This document shows positions 38,746 to 47,575 of a stretch of 64,000 nucleotides of DNA, in pieces. This stretch comes from Pseudomonas kuykendallii. GTDB taxonomy: Bacteria > Pseudomonadota > Gammaproteobacteria > Pseudomonadales > Pseudomonadaceae. A model generated the notes under the pieces. The model saw only the letters and a list, made by a program, of their open reading frames with translations. It had not been told where the DNA came from and did not search any database. Where the stretch lies: the NCBI RefSeq assembly GCF_900106975.1, contig NZ_FNNU01000003.1, positions 636,258 to 700,257 of the forward strand, written 5' to 3'. How positions within the stretch are numbered: position 1 is the first letter of the stretch; the number at the start of each line of letters is the position of its first letter. The position numbers and the translations under genes are program-made.

Positions 38746-40006
38746 TCTTTGCTTCACTCTGCGTGTTGTGGCTTTCAGTCCCTTTCTGAGACTTAGCGAT
38801 TAGAAGTGAGCCTATTGCCTCTGCAAGCAAAGGCGGTACGGCATTTCCTATCTGTGTGTACCTTGGGCATTCAATTTTTCGATATTTTCCGCCCGTAGTA
38901 TATTTACCGGTTAGTTCAAACCAGTCTGGGAAGGATTGAATGCGTGCAGTCTCTCGTGCCGTCAATATTCTTAGCTCGTTATAATGGATAATGTCATCGG
39001 GCAAGGTTGTTATTGTCGGAGCGGGAGCGTTTTTTGTTAATACTGTGATTGCGTGTTTCTTAAGACCAAGCCGCTCCCTTGCATCCTTAGAAAGTGATCG
39101 ACCTGGTTGCGACTCACGTTGAATCTTACCGAATTGCACAATGGTGTCAGGCTTGTGGCGAGGCAAGCGCCTACTGTTCGGGGCGTCTTTGAAGTCTTCT
39201 CGCATGATAGATAGATATGGCGATGAGACTTGAGGTGGTTCATATACAGCCTCTAGAAAGCCGCTCATGCCGGAGTCTTCATTCATGACGAGCTTTCTAT
39301 CTCGTGTTTGAAGGTCAGCAATCGCTTCAAATACAGAGACAGGACGTGCCGTAGGAAGGCCCTTACTGTTAAGGAATTCTGATCGGCTGCTGGTAAGATT
39401 TTTTAGTAGATCTGCCTGCCCGCTAAGTGAGCATACGATTAGATATCGGTGTCTGTTTTGTGGTACACCAAAGTCTGCACAATTTATCTTGCCACGCGAA
39501 ACGGTATAACCATTTTTTTCAAGTTCTTCGCTTATGAACTCCGCATATGACTTTTTGAAGTGGCGATCATCTTCATCGCCTGTCCGCTTTTTCTCATTAA
39601 ACTTGCTATTAAACCCGCCCACATTTTCAATCACTATATAGGTCGGACGGATTATCTTTACAAGCTCCAGATACTGTTCAGCCATTTTGTTTCTGGGGTC
39701 GGCGGGGTTGCGTCTGCCTGCTACAGAAAAACCTTGGCAAGGAGGGCCACCAACCATCAGATCTATGTTACCGCGGAGGCTCTCTAGCTTTTCAGCATAG
39801 TCACCTAGAAAATCTTCGCAGCTCATGGCCTGTTTGGGGAGCCACTCTGGCCAGTCGAATTTGTAGCGATCGCCATCAATCAAGTTGTGGCGAAGCGTCT
39901 CGAATGCCATTGGGTTTTTTTCTATAGCTGCTACACCCTGGCAACCAGCTTTAAGTAGTCCGAGGGATAGGCCGCCGCAGCCTGCAAATACGTCGATGAA
40001 GCGCAT
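38732..40006 (-). CDS. DNA cytosine-5 methyltransferase
   Basis: C5 methyltransferase of 424 aa. Motif I is DVFAGCGGLSLG, motif IV is GGPPCQGFS with catalytic Cys90, motif VI is IVIENVGG, motif VIII is VPQNRHRYL and motif X is QIGNAVPP. All key motifs are intact, so it should be active. The target sequence cannot be read. No restriction endonuclease or Vsr gene is next to it; instead the GHKL kinase and receiver/HEPN genes follow with overlaps. It may mark self DNA for that system. Confidence 0.92.
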   Translation of the reverse strand: MRFIDVFAGCGGLSLGLLKAGCQGVAAIEKNPMAFETLRHNLIDGDRYKFDWPEWLPKQAMSCEDFLGDYAEKLESLRGNIDLMVGGPPCQGFSVAGRRNPADPRNKMAEQYLELVKIIRPTYIVIENVGGFNSKFNEKKRTGDEDDRHFKKSYAEFISEELEKNGYTVSRGKINCADFGVPQNRHRYLIVCSLSGQADLLKNLTSSRSEFLNSKGLPTARPVSVFEAIADLQTRDRKLVMNEDSGMSGFLEAVYEPPQVSSPYLSIMREDFKDAPNSRRLPRHKPDTIVQFGKIQRESQPGRSLSKDARERLGLKKHAITVLTKNAPAPTITTLPDDIIHYNELRILTARETARIQSFPDWFELTGKYTTGGKYRKIECPRYTQIGNAVPPLLAEAIGSLLIAKSQKGTESHNTQSEAKNAGS

Positions 40007-40077
40007 AAAATTACCTATTTTGTCAGGTTTGGATAGATGTTAATTCATGGTTTTCATCCTGTCCAGGAACCAGAGCT

Positions 40078-40641
40078 TTATTTTAGTAAATATATGTCAC
40101 TAATTTGCTTTGTGAGTTGGGCGTGTGCGTGATTAGACTGATCTACTAGTTTTTCAAATATATTGGCGTCCATGTCTCCACTCTCGGAATAAGCGCTTAT
40201 TATTTCAGAAACGAAATTCAAATATATTTGATGCGTTCTGGTTAGTTCTTTGTTTCCAAGAAGTGTGATGTATGACTTTATGGCGGCGTGGTTGCTTAGC
40301 GATAAGAGTGCTTCTTGGTAGCGGTAATTTATTAGCTCTTGCTCGGTTTCAGGCCAAGGGTCATTGCAGACTATTGTGTCAATCTTTGCGAAGAAGACAG
40401 TGCAGAAGCTAATGAAATGGTTGTGAAGTTTTGATAAATCAGCTGCGCATATTTTAGCGAGCTCACCTGTCCTATTATTTCTTTCTATCTCTTGGTTATG
40501 ATGGTGCTGTAATTTCGCTATTAACGTGCTCTGCTTATTTCCCCATAACGCAAGAAGTAGGCTACTAATAGTCCCGGCAAGAGCTACTACTGATGGGATA
40601 CCTATTTTTATGAGGTCTGAGATAAGCTCATTGCTTTCCAT
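40078..40641 (-). CDS. Single-pass membrane protein of the cargo block
   Basis: Protein of 187 aa. One membrane helix lies at residues 14-33 (IPSVVALAGTISSLLLALW), followed by a helical, charged domain with a coiled-coil start (LIAKLQHHHNQEIERNN). The start at 40641 is preferred over one 21 codons upstream because it leaves a short N-terminal tail before the helix. It is upstream of the methyltransferase on the same strand with a 71-base gap, and equally AT-rich, so it probably belongs to the same unit. I do not recognise the family. Confidence 0.65.
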   Translation of the reverse strand: MESNELISDLIKIGIPSVVALAGTISSLLLALWGNKQSTLIAKLQHHHNQEIERNNRTGELAKICAADLSKLHNHFISFCTVFFAKIDTIVCNDPWPETEQELINYRYQEALLSLSNHAAIKSYITLLGNKELTRTHQIYLNFVSEIISAYSESGDMDANIFEKLVDQSNHAHAQLTKQISDIYLLK

Positions 40642-40856
40642 GTGCAGAGTCACGCCTCCTGCTTGCACGTCATCCACGCGTACCCAATCTTGGCATACTG
40701 CCATCAGCGGAAATTAACTGTTCGAATTGCATAGGTAAATAGCCAGAGAGACTACATTGGTCGAATTTTCTGAAAAGGACTGGTCTAGCCAGCTAAGGGG
40801 AGGGTCGGAAGCCCCTTTTATGGTCTTTCTGGCTTGCTAGGGCAGTTCGTAGCCGA

Positions 40857-41153
40857 CTACGGCTGCTCTACTCTTTTCTGAGCAGCTGTATAGGCCTCAG
40901 AACGTTCACGCTTACCGACAGCCACAACCGTTATCACCAGTTTGTTATCGACGACCTGATACACCAGACGGTAACCGGCAGAGCGGAGCTTGATCTTGTA
41001 GCAGTCCGTCATGCCGCTGAGCTTGTCGGCCTCAATACGGGGCGAGGTCAGGCGCTCTTTAAGCTTCTTGGCAAACTGGAGACGAATGGTGGCGTCGAGC
41101 TTGTCCCATTCCTTGCGAGCCTTGACGTGAAACTCAAGCGTGAAGCTAGGCAC
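40857..41153 (-). CDS. RelE/ParE-family toxin
   Basis: Toxin of 98 aa. It has the RelE fold pattern: EFHVKARKEWDKLDATIR, LKERLTSPRIEADKLSG, CYKIKLRSAGYRLVYQV and LVITVVAVGKRERSEAY. RelE toxins cut mRNA on the ribosome, while ParE relatives poison gyrase; the basic residues K, R, R and the C-terminal Y favour the RelE type. It overlaps the antitoxin stop by 8 bases. A RelE/Phd-type pair also sits in prophage Pf4 (PfiTA), so it may protect and keep the prophage. Confidence 0.9.
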   Translation of the reverse strand: MPSFTLEFHVKARKEWDKLDATIRLQFAKKLKERLTSPRIEADKLSGMTDCYKIKLRSAGYRLVYQVVDNKLVITVVAVGKRERSEAYTAAQKRVEQP

Positions 41154-41424
41154 GAATGCCCGCCTCAGCTTCGGCGATAAGGTCGTCGATCTCTACAGAG
41201 ACGGTTTCGCCACCCTGGCGAGCACGAACGGTTTCGGCCAGTCGCAGATCATCGAGCAATTCGAGCATGGCTTGATAGCGAGCGGGTGGTACGGCGTAGA
41301 AGGCCGGTTCGTTACGGTTGAGGATGACCACGGTTTCGCCATGACCTTCACGGATGGTACCCATAGGGTCGCGCTTGAGATCAGTAATCGAGGCGGCTAC
41401 ATCAGCCAATACGGGAAAGGTCAT
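41146..41424 (-). CDS. Phd/YefM- or RelB-like antitoxin
   Basis: Antitoxin of 92 aa. The N-terminal DNA-binding part VLADVAASITDLKRDPMGTI and the NRNEPAFYAVPPARYQAML segment are of the Phd/YefM type. The C-terminal acidic helix should wrap the toxin. The start at 41424 (MTFPVLADV) is taken over an upstream ATG because the family starts here. It is the first gene of the pair and likely represses it. Confidence 0.88.
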   Translation of the reverse strand: MTFPVLADVAASITDLKRDPMGTIREGHGETVVILNRNEPAFYAVPPARYQAMLELLDDLRLAETVRARQGGETVSVEIDDLIAEAEAGIRA

Positions 41425-41731
41425 GAAAACACCTCTTGAAGCATCATGAAAAGCACGTTTAAAAAGCACTTATAGCTTACGCCAGGCCAGTCAGTACGAG
41501 AAACCTTTGTCTGGAAAACACTGCGGTAGCTGGCCAGCCAGTACGCCAGATGAGTCTGGTTATTGAGCGATCTTCGTCATCCGAACGGCGCTGCAAAATC
41601 GCTTTACCGACGTCCGCTCGAAACGTAGGGTCCCTCTCGGGCGGCGTCCCTATCGGGTGAAACAGTAACCACGGACTCGCCATTTCGCCCAACAGCGGCG
41701 GGCAGAAGCGGGCCTGGAACAGGCACTCGAC

Positions 41732-42709
41732 ATGCCAGGCAGCCGGACAGCAGACTCACAGGAAGCAGCCACCTTGGAATTGAGACAACTGCGCTATTTC
41801 GTGAAGATCGTCGAGCTTGGCAGCCTGGGGCGCGCGGCGCTTGAGCTGGAGGTTGGCGTGTCGGCCCTCAGCCAGCAGGTCTTGAAGCTGGAAAGCGAAC
41901 TCTGCACCCGTCTGCTGAACAGGACCTCTACCGGCGTCACGCCCACCAGCGCCGGGTTCGCGTTTCTGCACCATGCCCAACTGACGCTGCGCCAGGCGGA
42001 AAACGCGATCATGGCGGCCCACCGCGGGCGAATGAGCGGGTATGTCAGTGTCGGCCTGCCGCCAACCACCGCGACGGTGCTCGCCCTGCCGTTGATCAAC
42101 GCCATGCGCGCGCGCTACCCGGACATCCAGCTGCATGTGGTTGAGATGCTCTCCGGCCACCTGGCGGCGCAGCTCAATGCACGGCAAATCGACCTCGCCA
42201 TCCTCTTCCATCTCGACGGGGGAAAACGCTGGAGCGTGACGCCGCTGCTGGACGAGAAGCTGTTCGTCATCGCCTCGCCCGAGCTGCCCCAGGCGCCGAC
42301 GGGTGACAGCGTGCAGCTGGCCGAGCTGGGCGGCCTGCCGCTGGTGATGCCCAGCGCGCAGCATGGATTGCGCTCGGCATTGATGAGCGCGTTCGAGCGG
42401 GTCGGGTTGACGCCGAATGTCATCATGGAGGTCGACGGCCTCGCCGTGTTGATGAACGCCGTTCGGGCCGGTCACGCGGCGACCATACAACCGGGCGCGG
42501 CCGCGGCATTGAAAGACGGGTCTGGACTTTCGCTGATCCGGATTGCCGATCCGCATGTGGGCCGGCGCAACCTCCTGGCGACGCTGGCCGATGATGAACT
42601 CTCGCCAGCGGCGCTGGCCGCGCGATTGGTCATCCTCGACGTGGCGCGACAACTGGTCGTCGACAAACAATGGCCTGGCGCTACCTGGCTGGAAGGAGTC
42701 GAGGCGTAA
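41732..42709 (+). CDS. tcuR: LysR-family regulator, probable TcuR
   Basis: LysR regulator of 325 aa. The N-terminal winged helix (LELRQLRYFVKIVELGSLGR, then LSQQVLKLESEL) is followed by a substrate-binding domain of two lobes. It stands 160 bases before tcuA on the same strand. In Salmonella TcuR turns on tcuABC when tricarballylate is present; the role here is by place. The ATG at 41732 gives an N-terminal tail of about 14 residues; a TTG at 41774 would fit the family start better. Confidence 0.82.
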   Translation: MPGSRTADSQEAATLELRQLRYFVKIVELGSLGRAALELEVGVSALSQQVLKLESELCTRLLNRTSTGVTPTSAGFAFLHHAQLTLRQAENAIMAAHRGRMSGYVSVGLPPTTATVLALPLINAMRARYPDIQLHVVEMLSGHLAAQLNARQIDLAILFHLDGGKRWSVTPLLDEKLFVIASPELPQAPTGDSVQLAELGGLPLVMPSAQHGLRSALMSAFERVGLTPNVIMEVDGLAVLMNAVRAGHAATIQPGAAAALKDGSGLSLIRIADPHVGRRNLLATLADDELSPAALAARLVILDVARQLVVDKQWPGATWLEGVEA

Positions 42710-42869
42710 CCCTGTTCACGCGTAGAAGACCTTCCCTGCCGGCAAGCCTTTAGAAAAACTAAACACCCCGCGTCAAAAGCCGCCTTTCGACCCCCTATTC
42801 CCCACCCTATCGTTCACCCCGCTCGCAAGGAGCACTCGTTTCCGCCTCCTTGCACATCGAGGAACGGTA

Positions 42870-44324
42870 ATGATCGACGTCTTAGTCATAGGGGGTGGCA
42901 ACGCTGCCTTGTGCGCCGCTCTGATGGCGCGAGAAACAGGCGCCAGCGTAATGCTGCTGGAGGCTTCTCCGAAAACCTGGCGTGGAGGCAACTCCCAGCA
43001 CACCCGCAACCTGCGCTGCATGCACGACGAACCGCAGGACGTGCTGGTCGATGCCTACCCGGAAGAGGAGTACTGGCAGGACCTGTTGAAGGTCACCGGC
43101 GGCCTCACCGATGAAAAGCTCGCCCGCATTGCCATCCGGGCGTCGTCCTCCTGTCGCGACTGGATGCGCTCGCACGGCGTGCACTTCCAGCCGCCGCTGT
43201 CCGGCGCGCTGCACGTGGCGCGGACCAATGCCTTCTTCATGGGCGGCGGCAAGGCGCTGGTCAATGCGTACTTCCGCAGCGCCGAGCGCCTGGGGGTAAC
43301 GATTCGCTACAGCGTGCCTGTGACCAACATCGAGCTGGATGACGGCAGGTTCGTCGCCGCCCATGTGGGCGAACGTGAGGCCGACGGTCAGCGCTTCCCG
43401 GCGGAACGCATCGAAGCCCGCGCCTGCGTGCTGGCGGCCGGCGGCTTCGAGTCCAACCGTGAATGGCTGCGCGAAGCCTGGGGCCAGAACGAACGCGGCG
43501 AATGGCCGTCGGACAACTTCCTGATCCGCGGCACCCGATTCAATACCGGCATCCTCCTGCGCCGCATGCTCGACCTCGGCGCCGATGTGATCGGCGATCC
43601 TACGCAAGCGCACATGGTCGCGATCGATGCCCGCGCGCCCCTCTACGACGGCGGCATCTGCACCCGAATCGACTGCGTATCCCTGGGTGTGGTGGTCAAT
43701 CGCGACGGCGAGCGCTTCTACGACGAGGGTGAGGATTTCTGGCCGAAGCGCTACGCGATCTGGGGGCGTCTGGTGGCCGGGCAACCCGGTCAGCAGGCGT
43801 ACTCGATCATCGACCAGCAGGCCATCGGCCGCTTCATGCCGCCGGTGTTTCCCGGAACCACCGCCAACACCCTGCACGATCTCGCCCGCCTGCTGAAGCT
43901 GCCGCAGGAGCGATTCGTCAAGACCGTCGAGGACTACAACGCCGCCTGCCGCGTCGGCACCTTCGATCACACGGCGCTGGACGACTGCCACACCCAGGGC
44001 CTGCTGCCCGCCAAGACCCATTGGGCGCGGCCGCTGGTGAAACCTCCGTTCTACGCCTACCCGCTCAAACCGGGCGTCACCTTCACCTACCTTGGCCTCG
44101 CCACCGACGAAACCGCCGCCGTGCACTTCAACGGCAAGGCGAGCCCCAACCTGTTCGTCGCGGGAGAAATGATGGCCGGCAACGTCCTCGGCAAGGGCTA
44201 CACCGCCGGCATCGGCATGGCCATCGGCACCGCGTTTGGCCGCATCGCCGGCGTGCAGGCGGCCGCTTCGGCCGGCTGTGGCGTTTCATCTGCACACACG
44301 GAGCCTCGCCATGCAGCTGTTTGA
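42870..44324 (+). CDS. tcuA: FAD-dependent tricarballylate dehydrogenase
   Basis: Flavoprotein of 484 aa. The FAD-binding motif is [17 protein letters not shown], and a fumarate-reductase/succinate-dehydrogenase-type domain follows, with [19 protein letters not shown] at the C-terminus. It oxidises tricarballylate to cis-aconitate, which enters the citric acid cycle. It is the first gene of tcuABC, with a gagg ribosome-binding site. The last 14 bases overlap tcuB, which reoxidises the FADH2. Confidence 0.92.
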   Translation: MIDVLVIGGGNAALCAALMARETGASVMLLEASPKTWRGGNSQHTRNLRCMHDEPQDVLVDAYPEEEYWQDLLKVTGGLTDEKLARIAIRASSSCRDWMRSHGVHFQPPLSGALHVARTNAFFMGGGKALVNAYFRSAERLGVTIRYSVPVTNIELDDGRFVAAHVGEREADGQRFPAERIEARACVLAAGGFESNREWLREAWGQNERGEWPSDNFLIRGTRFNTGILLRRMLDLGADVIGDPTQAHMVAIDARAPLYDGGICTRIDCVSLGVVVNRDGERFYDEGEDFWPKRYAIWGRLVAGQPGQQAYSIIDQQAIGRFMPPVFPGTTANTLHDLARLLKLPQERFVKTVEDYNAACRVGTFDHTALDDCHTQGLLPAKTHWARPLVKPPFYAYPLKPGVTFTYLGLATDETAAVHFNGKASPNLFVAGEMMAGNVLGKGYTAGIGMAIGTAFGRIAGVQAAASAGCGVSSAHTEPRHAAV

Positions 44325-45468
44325 TCCACACATGTCGGGCGGGCTGATCCCGTTGCTGAATCTGGACGAACGTGAAGTCCAGCGGCAGATGACCATCTGC
44401 AATGCCTGCCGCTACTGCGAAGGCTTTTGCGCGGTGTTTCCGGCGATGACCCGTCGCCTGGAGTTCGCCCAGGCAGACATTCATTACCTGGCGAACCTGT
44501 GCCACAACTGCGGGGCGTGCCTGCACGCCTGCCAATACGCCGCCCCCCACGAGTTCGACGTCAACGTACCCAAGGCCATGGCCAAGGTGCGCCTGGACAC
44601 CTACGCCGAATACGCCTGGCCGCGGGCGATGGGCAAGCTGTACCAGCGCAACGGCCTGACCCTGGCGCTGGCGTCCGGTGGGGGACTGGCGCTGTTCCTG
44701 TGCCTGACCCTGATGCTCATGGGCAACCTGTTCACGGTCGTTCCCGGCGGCGACTTCTACCGGATTTTCCCGCACAACACCCTGGCGCTGATGTTCGGCT
44801 CGGTGTTCGGCTTCGCGGTACTCGCACTGACGCTGGGTGTGCGGCGCTTCTGGCGCAACGTTTCACCGCCGGCGGCGCCAGTGCCGCTGAAAACCTCCGC
44901 GGCCCTTGAAGCCACGGCCAACGTCGCGACGCTCAAGTACCTGGATGGCGGCCACGGCGAAGGCTGCAACAACGCCGACGATCGCTTCACCTTGTGGCGC
45001 CGCCGGTTCCACCACCTGACCTTCTACGGCTTCATGCTGTGCTTCGCCGCCACCGGCGTCGCCACGCTCTTCCACTACCTGCTGCAGTGGTCGGCGCCTT
45101 ATCCGATCTTCAGCGCGCCGGTGATGTTGGGTATCGCTGGCGGCATCGGCCTGCTGATCGGCCCGGCGGGCCTCCTCTGGCTGAACCTGCGCCGCGACCC
45201 CGCGCACGGCGACGAGAAGCAGAAACCCATGGATCGCGGTTTCATCGCACTGCTGTTTCTGGTCAGCGCAAGCGGCCTGGCGCTACTCGCCCTGCGCGAC
45301 ACCAGCGCCCTGGGCGCGATGCTCGCCCTCCATCTCGGCCTGGTCATGGCGTTCTTCCTGACCATGCCCTACAGCAAGTTCGCCCACGGCATCTTCCGCA
45401 GCGCAGCGCTGCTCAAGCACGCCATCGAAAAGCGCCAACCCAACCCGATCAACGCCGCAAGCGACTGA
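44311..45468 (+). CDS. tcuB: Tricarballylate utilisation protein B (Fe-S electron carrier)
   Basis: Membrane protein of 385 aa. The N-terminal part has two Fe-S cysteine clusters ([11 protein letters not shown] and [11 protein letters not shown]). The rest has about six membrane helices with histidines that may hold haem ([31 protein letters not shown]). TcuB takes electrons from TcuA's FADH2 and gives them to the quinone pool. The ATG at 44311 overlaps tcuA; the open frame upstream is inside tcuA. Confidence 0.92.
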   Translation: MQLFDPHMSGGLIPLLNLDEREVQRQMTICNACRYCEGFCAVFPAMTRRLEFAQADIHYLANLCHNCGACLHACQYAAPHEFDVNVPKAMAKVRLDTYAEYAWPRAMGKLYQRNGLTLALASGGGLALFLCLTLMLMGNLFTVVPGGDFYRIFPHNTLALMFGSVFGFAVLALTLGVRRFWRNVSPPAAPVPLKTSAALEATANVATLKYLDGGHGEGCNNADDRFTLWRRRFHHLTFYGFMLCFAATGVATLFHYLLQWSAPYPIFSAPVMLGIAGGIGLLIGPAGLLWLNLRRDPAHGDEKQKPMDRGFIALLFLVSASGLALLALRDTSALGAMLALHLGLVMAFFLTMPYSKFAHGIFRSAALLKHAIEKRQPNPINAASD

Positions 45469-45513
45469 CGGTCAAGGCACTCATTTCAAAAACAATAGTG
45501 AGCAACGGTAGCC

Positions 45514-46815
45514 ATGATGAAAACGACAACGGCAACAACCCCGTCCCGCGGGTCCAAACTGGGCGCCATCCTGCGGGTCACCAGCGGCAACTTTCTCGAG
45601 CAGTTCGACTTCTTTCTGTTCGGCTTCTACGCCACCTACATCTCCCAGACCTTCTTTCCTGCCACCAGCGAGTTCGCCTCGCTGATGATGACCTTCGCGG
45701 TCTTCGGTTCCGGATTCCTGATGCGTCCGCTGGGCGCCATCGTGCTGGGGGCGTACATCGACGAAGTGGGCCGGCGCAAGGGCCTGATCGTGACGCTCTC
45801 GATCATGGCCAGCGGGACCGTACTGATCGCCCTAGTGCCGGGCTATGCCAGCATCGGCGTGGCCGCGCCGATCCTGGTGCTGTTGGGCAGGCTGCTGCAG
45901 GGCTTCTCCGCCGGCGCGGAACTGGGCGGCGTCTCCGTGTACCTGGCGGAAATTTCCACGCCCGGTCGCACCGGCTTCTATACCAGTTGGCAATCGGCCA
46001 GCCAGCAGGTGGCCATAGTCGTCGCTGCGGCCTTGGGTTACACCCTCAACGCTACGATGCAAACCACCGAAATCGCCGCCTGGGGCTGGCGTATTCCGTT
46101 CTTCATCGGCTGCGTGATCATCCCCTTCATCTTCGTCATTCGCCGTTCGCTGGAAGAAACCGCGGCCTTCAAAGCCCGCAGCCATCGCCCGACGACCCGC
46201 GAAGTCTTCCGCTCGATGCGGGACAACTGGAGCACCGTGTTGGCCGGCGGCCTGCTGGCGTCGATGACCACCACCACCTTCTACCTGATCACGGTCTACA
46301 CCCCGACATTTGGCCGGACCGTGCTGAACCTGAGCGCGACCGACAGCCTGATGGTCACGCTGCTGGTCGGCGTCAGCAACTTCATCTGGCTGCCCATCGG
46401 CGGCACCCTCTCCGACCGCATCGGCCGCCGTCCACTGTTGCTGGCGATATCGCTGCTGTGCATCTTCACCGCCTACCCCGCCATGCACTGGCTGGCGGAG
46501 GCGGCAAGTTTCGAGCGGCTCCTCGCCGTGCTGTTGTACTTTTCGTTCTTCTTCGGCATCTACAACGGCGCGATGGTCGCCGCGCTCACCGAGGTCATGC
46601 CGCAGAACGTGCGGGTAGTCGGGTTTTCATTGGCGTTCAGCCTGGCCACCGCGGTGTTCGGCGGTTTCACCCCGGCGATCTCGACGCTGCTCGTCCAGGC
46701 GACAGGCGACAAGGCGTCCCCGGCCTGCTGGCTGATGTTCGCGGCGGTGTGCGGGTTCACGGCGACGACGATTCTGTATCGTCGGCAAAAAGCGCTGGCG
46801 GTCGGGGCCGTCTAG
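45514..46815 (+). CDS. tcuC: Tricarballylate/citrate-proton symporter (MFS)
   Basis: Transporter of 433 aa with about 12 membrane helices. The MFS signature is split as [17 protein letters not shown] between helices 2 and 3 and [12 protein letters not shown] between 8 and 9. It belongs to the metabolite:H+ symporter group that includes citrate and alpha-ketoglutarate carriers. It brings in tricarballylate. It lies 45 bases after tcuB and is the last gene before a terminator. Confidence 0.92.
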   Translation: MMKTTTATTPSRGSKLGAILRVTSGNFLEQFDFFLFGFYATYISQTFFPATSEFASLMMTFAVFGSGFLMRPLGAIVLGAYIDEVGRRKGLIVTLSIMASGTVLIALVPGYASIGVAAPILVLLGRLLQGFSAGAELGGVSVYLAEISTPGRTGFYTSWQSASQQVAIVVAAALGYTLNATMQTTEIAAWGWRIPFFIGCVIIPFIFVIRRSLEETAAFKARSHRPTTREVFRSMRDNWSTVLAGGLLASMTTTTFYLITVYTPTFGRTVLNLSATDSLMVTLLVGVSNFIWLPIGGTLSDRIGRRPLLLAISLLCIFTAYPAMHWLAEAASFERLLAVLLYFSFFFGIYNGAMVAALTEVMPQNVRVVGFSLAFSLATAVFGGFTPAISTLLVQATGDKASPACWLMFAAVCGFTATTILYRRQKALAVGAV

Positions 46816-46876
46816 TTGTCCGGTCGCCTGTCGCTAGCCGGACGGGCGTGAACCGAGGTCCACCCGGACAGACCGA

Positions 46877-46902
46877 GGGCTTGCCGAAAGGCAGGCCCTT
46901 TT
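46877..46902 (+). terminator. Terminator of the tcu operon
   Basis: Hairpin gggcttgcc / ggcaggccc with a GAAA tetraloop and four T. It is a near copy of the tRNA-Met terminator at 26993-27019. Confidence 0.85.
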
Positions 46903-46937
46903 CCTTGGAGGCGTCGCCAACGTTGTCAGCAGCCGAC

Positions 46938-47222
46938 TCACGCCCGGCTCAGCTCCTTCGGATCATGCTCGGCCAGCCAGTGGGCGAGGGCCTTGTTGAT
47001 GCGGGTTTGCCAGTCGGTGCCGGTTTCCTGAAAGGCGGCGAGGACTTCGGTGTCGAGGTGCAGACTGACTTCCTTGCTAGGGGCTGGCCTTGCGCCGATG
47101 TCGGCCCCCTCGCCATCGGCACTACCGAAGAGTTCGGCCAGCAGGCGTTCGGTAGCGAGCTCCCTGGCCTGTTGCCGCGCGAGCGGCATGGGAGCTTCGG
47201 TCGGTCGGTTTCTTCTGTCCAT
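46938..47222 (-). CDS. Orphan BrnA-like (DUF4415) antitoxin
   Basis: Protein of 94 aa. The C-terminal half, EVSLHLDTEVLAAFQETGTD followed by WQTRINKALAHWL, is the ribbon-helix-helix domain of BrnA antitoxins. The N-terminal half is rich in Arg and Ala. BrnA normally follows the BrnT toxin gene, but I find no BrnT-like frame upstream (47223-47570) or downstream. It is therefore an orphan antitoxin or a free regulator. Confidence 0.72.
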   Translation of the reverse strand: MDRRNRPTEAPMPLARQQARELATERLLAELFGSADGEGADIGARPAPSKEVSLHLDTEVLAAFQETGTDWQTRINKALAHWLAEHDPKELSRA

Positions 47223-47575
47223 CTGCTCTGCTCCAGTTTTCTTTGCGCTACCGGTTCGGACAAGTCAGAGCGCAGGGGAATTCCCTAGGCCGCCAAATTC
47301 GCGGCTTCAGAGGGCGACAAGCCCGTTCGGACGGCGCCGTTGGCAGCGCCGGCACGTTTCACGAATCCTTCACATTGCGCCCTGTAACGTCTCTTCCTGA
47401 CGCAAGTGACTCCTTTGTGTTTGTTACGGCTTGAGCCCGCCCTCCCGCGGGCTTTTCTTTGTCCGCCAATCGGCGATCCGCCCGTTTCCCCCGCGAAGTT
47501 TGCTGCCGCCCTGCGGTCGGCGCGGCATAATTGCCGGCCTACGGCTGAGCAGCCGGTTACCGCGAAGAGATCAGG
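47223..47575. other. Intergenic region with an orphan terminator
   Basis: No convincing protein gene. A hairpin agcccgc / gcgggct followed by TTTTCTTT lies on the plus strand at 47434-47456, although the last plus-strand gene (tcuC) already ended at its own terminator 530 bases earlier. The sequence at 47340-47455 could be a small RNA; see findings. Confidence 0.4.
47434..47456 (+). terminator. Plus-strand terminator with no gene before it
   Basis: Stem agcccgc (47434-47440) and gcgggct (47447-47453), loop cctccc, then a T-run. It lies about 120 bases before the next gene. Confidence 0.7.

Larger units (their letters stand above)
26983..41469. mobile_element. Pf-type filamentous prophage plus cargo (right end not fixed)
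   Basis: The core at 27057-35399 has the Pf gene order read on the minus strand: excisionase, small early genes, ssDNA-binding protein, coat proteins, adsorption protein, Zot, replication protein, integrase. A repressor gene diverges at its far end. It begins at the 3' end of tRNA-Met, a kind of site that Pf phages use. The following AT-rich block and the toxin-antitoxin pair (to 41469) are included as likely cargo because Pf prophages often carry such genes beside the repressor. No repeat of the tRNA 3' end was found, so the right boundary is inference; the firm minimum is 27057-35399. Confidence 0.75.

Noticed and set aside
38732..40006. Simple solitary Dcm-type methylase or a type II restriction-modification pair
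   Set aside because: No Vsr or nuclease gene is next to it, and it is tightly joined to the kinase and receiver genes, so a lone or classic pair does not fit the layout.
41477..41692. Short minus-strand frame between the antitoxin and tcuR
   Set aside because: No ribosome-binding site, no similarity I recognise, and it lies where the tcuR promoter should be.
46877..46902. Right attachment site of the prophage at the copy of the tRNA terminator
   Set aside because: The tRNA 3' end that should precede the terminator copy is absent; only the hairpin is shared.
44994..47288. Open frame of 764 codons across tcuB, tcuC and beyond
   Set aside because: Out of frame with both transporters; Arg/Pro/Gly-rich with no recognisable domain.
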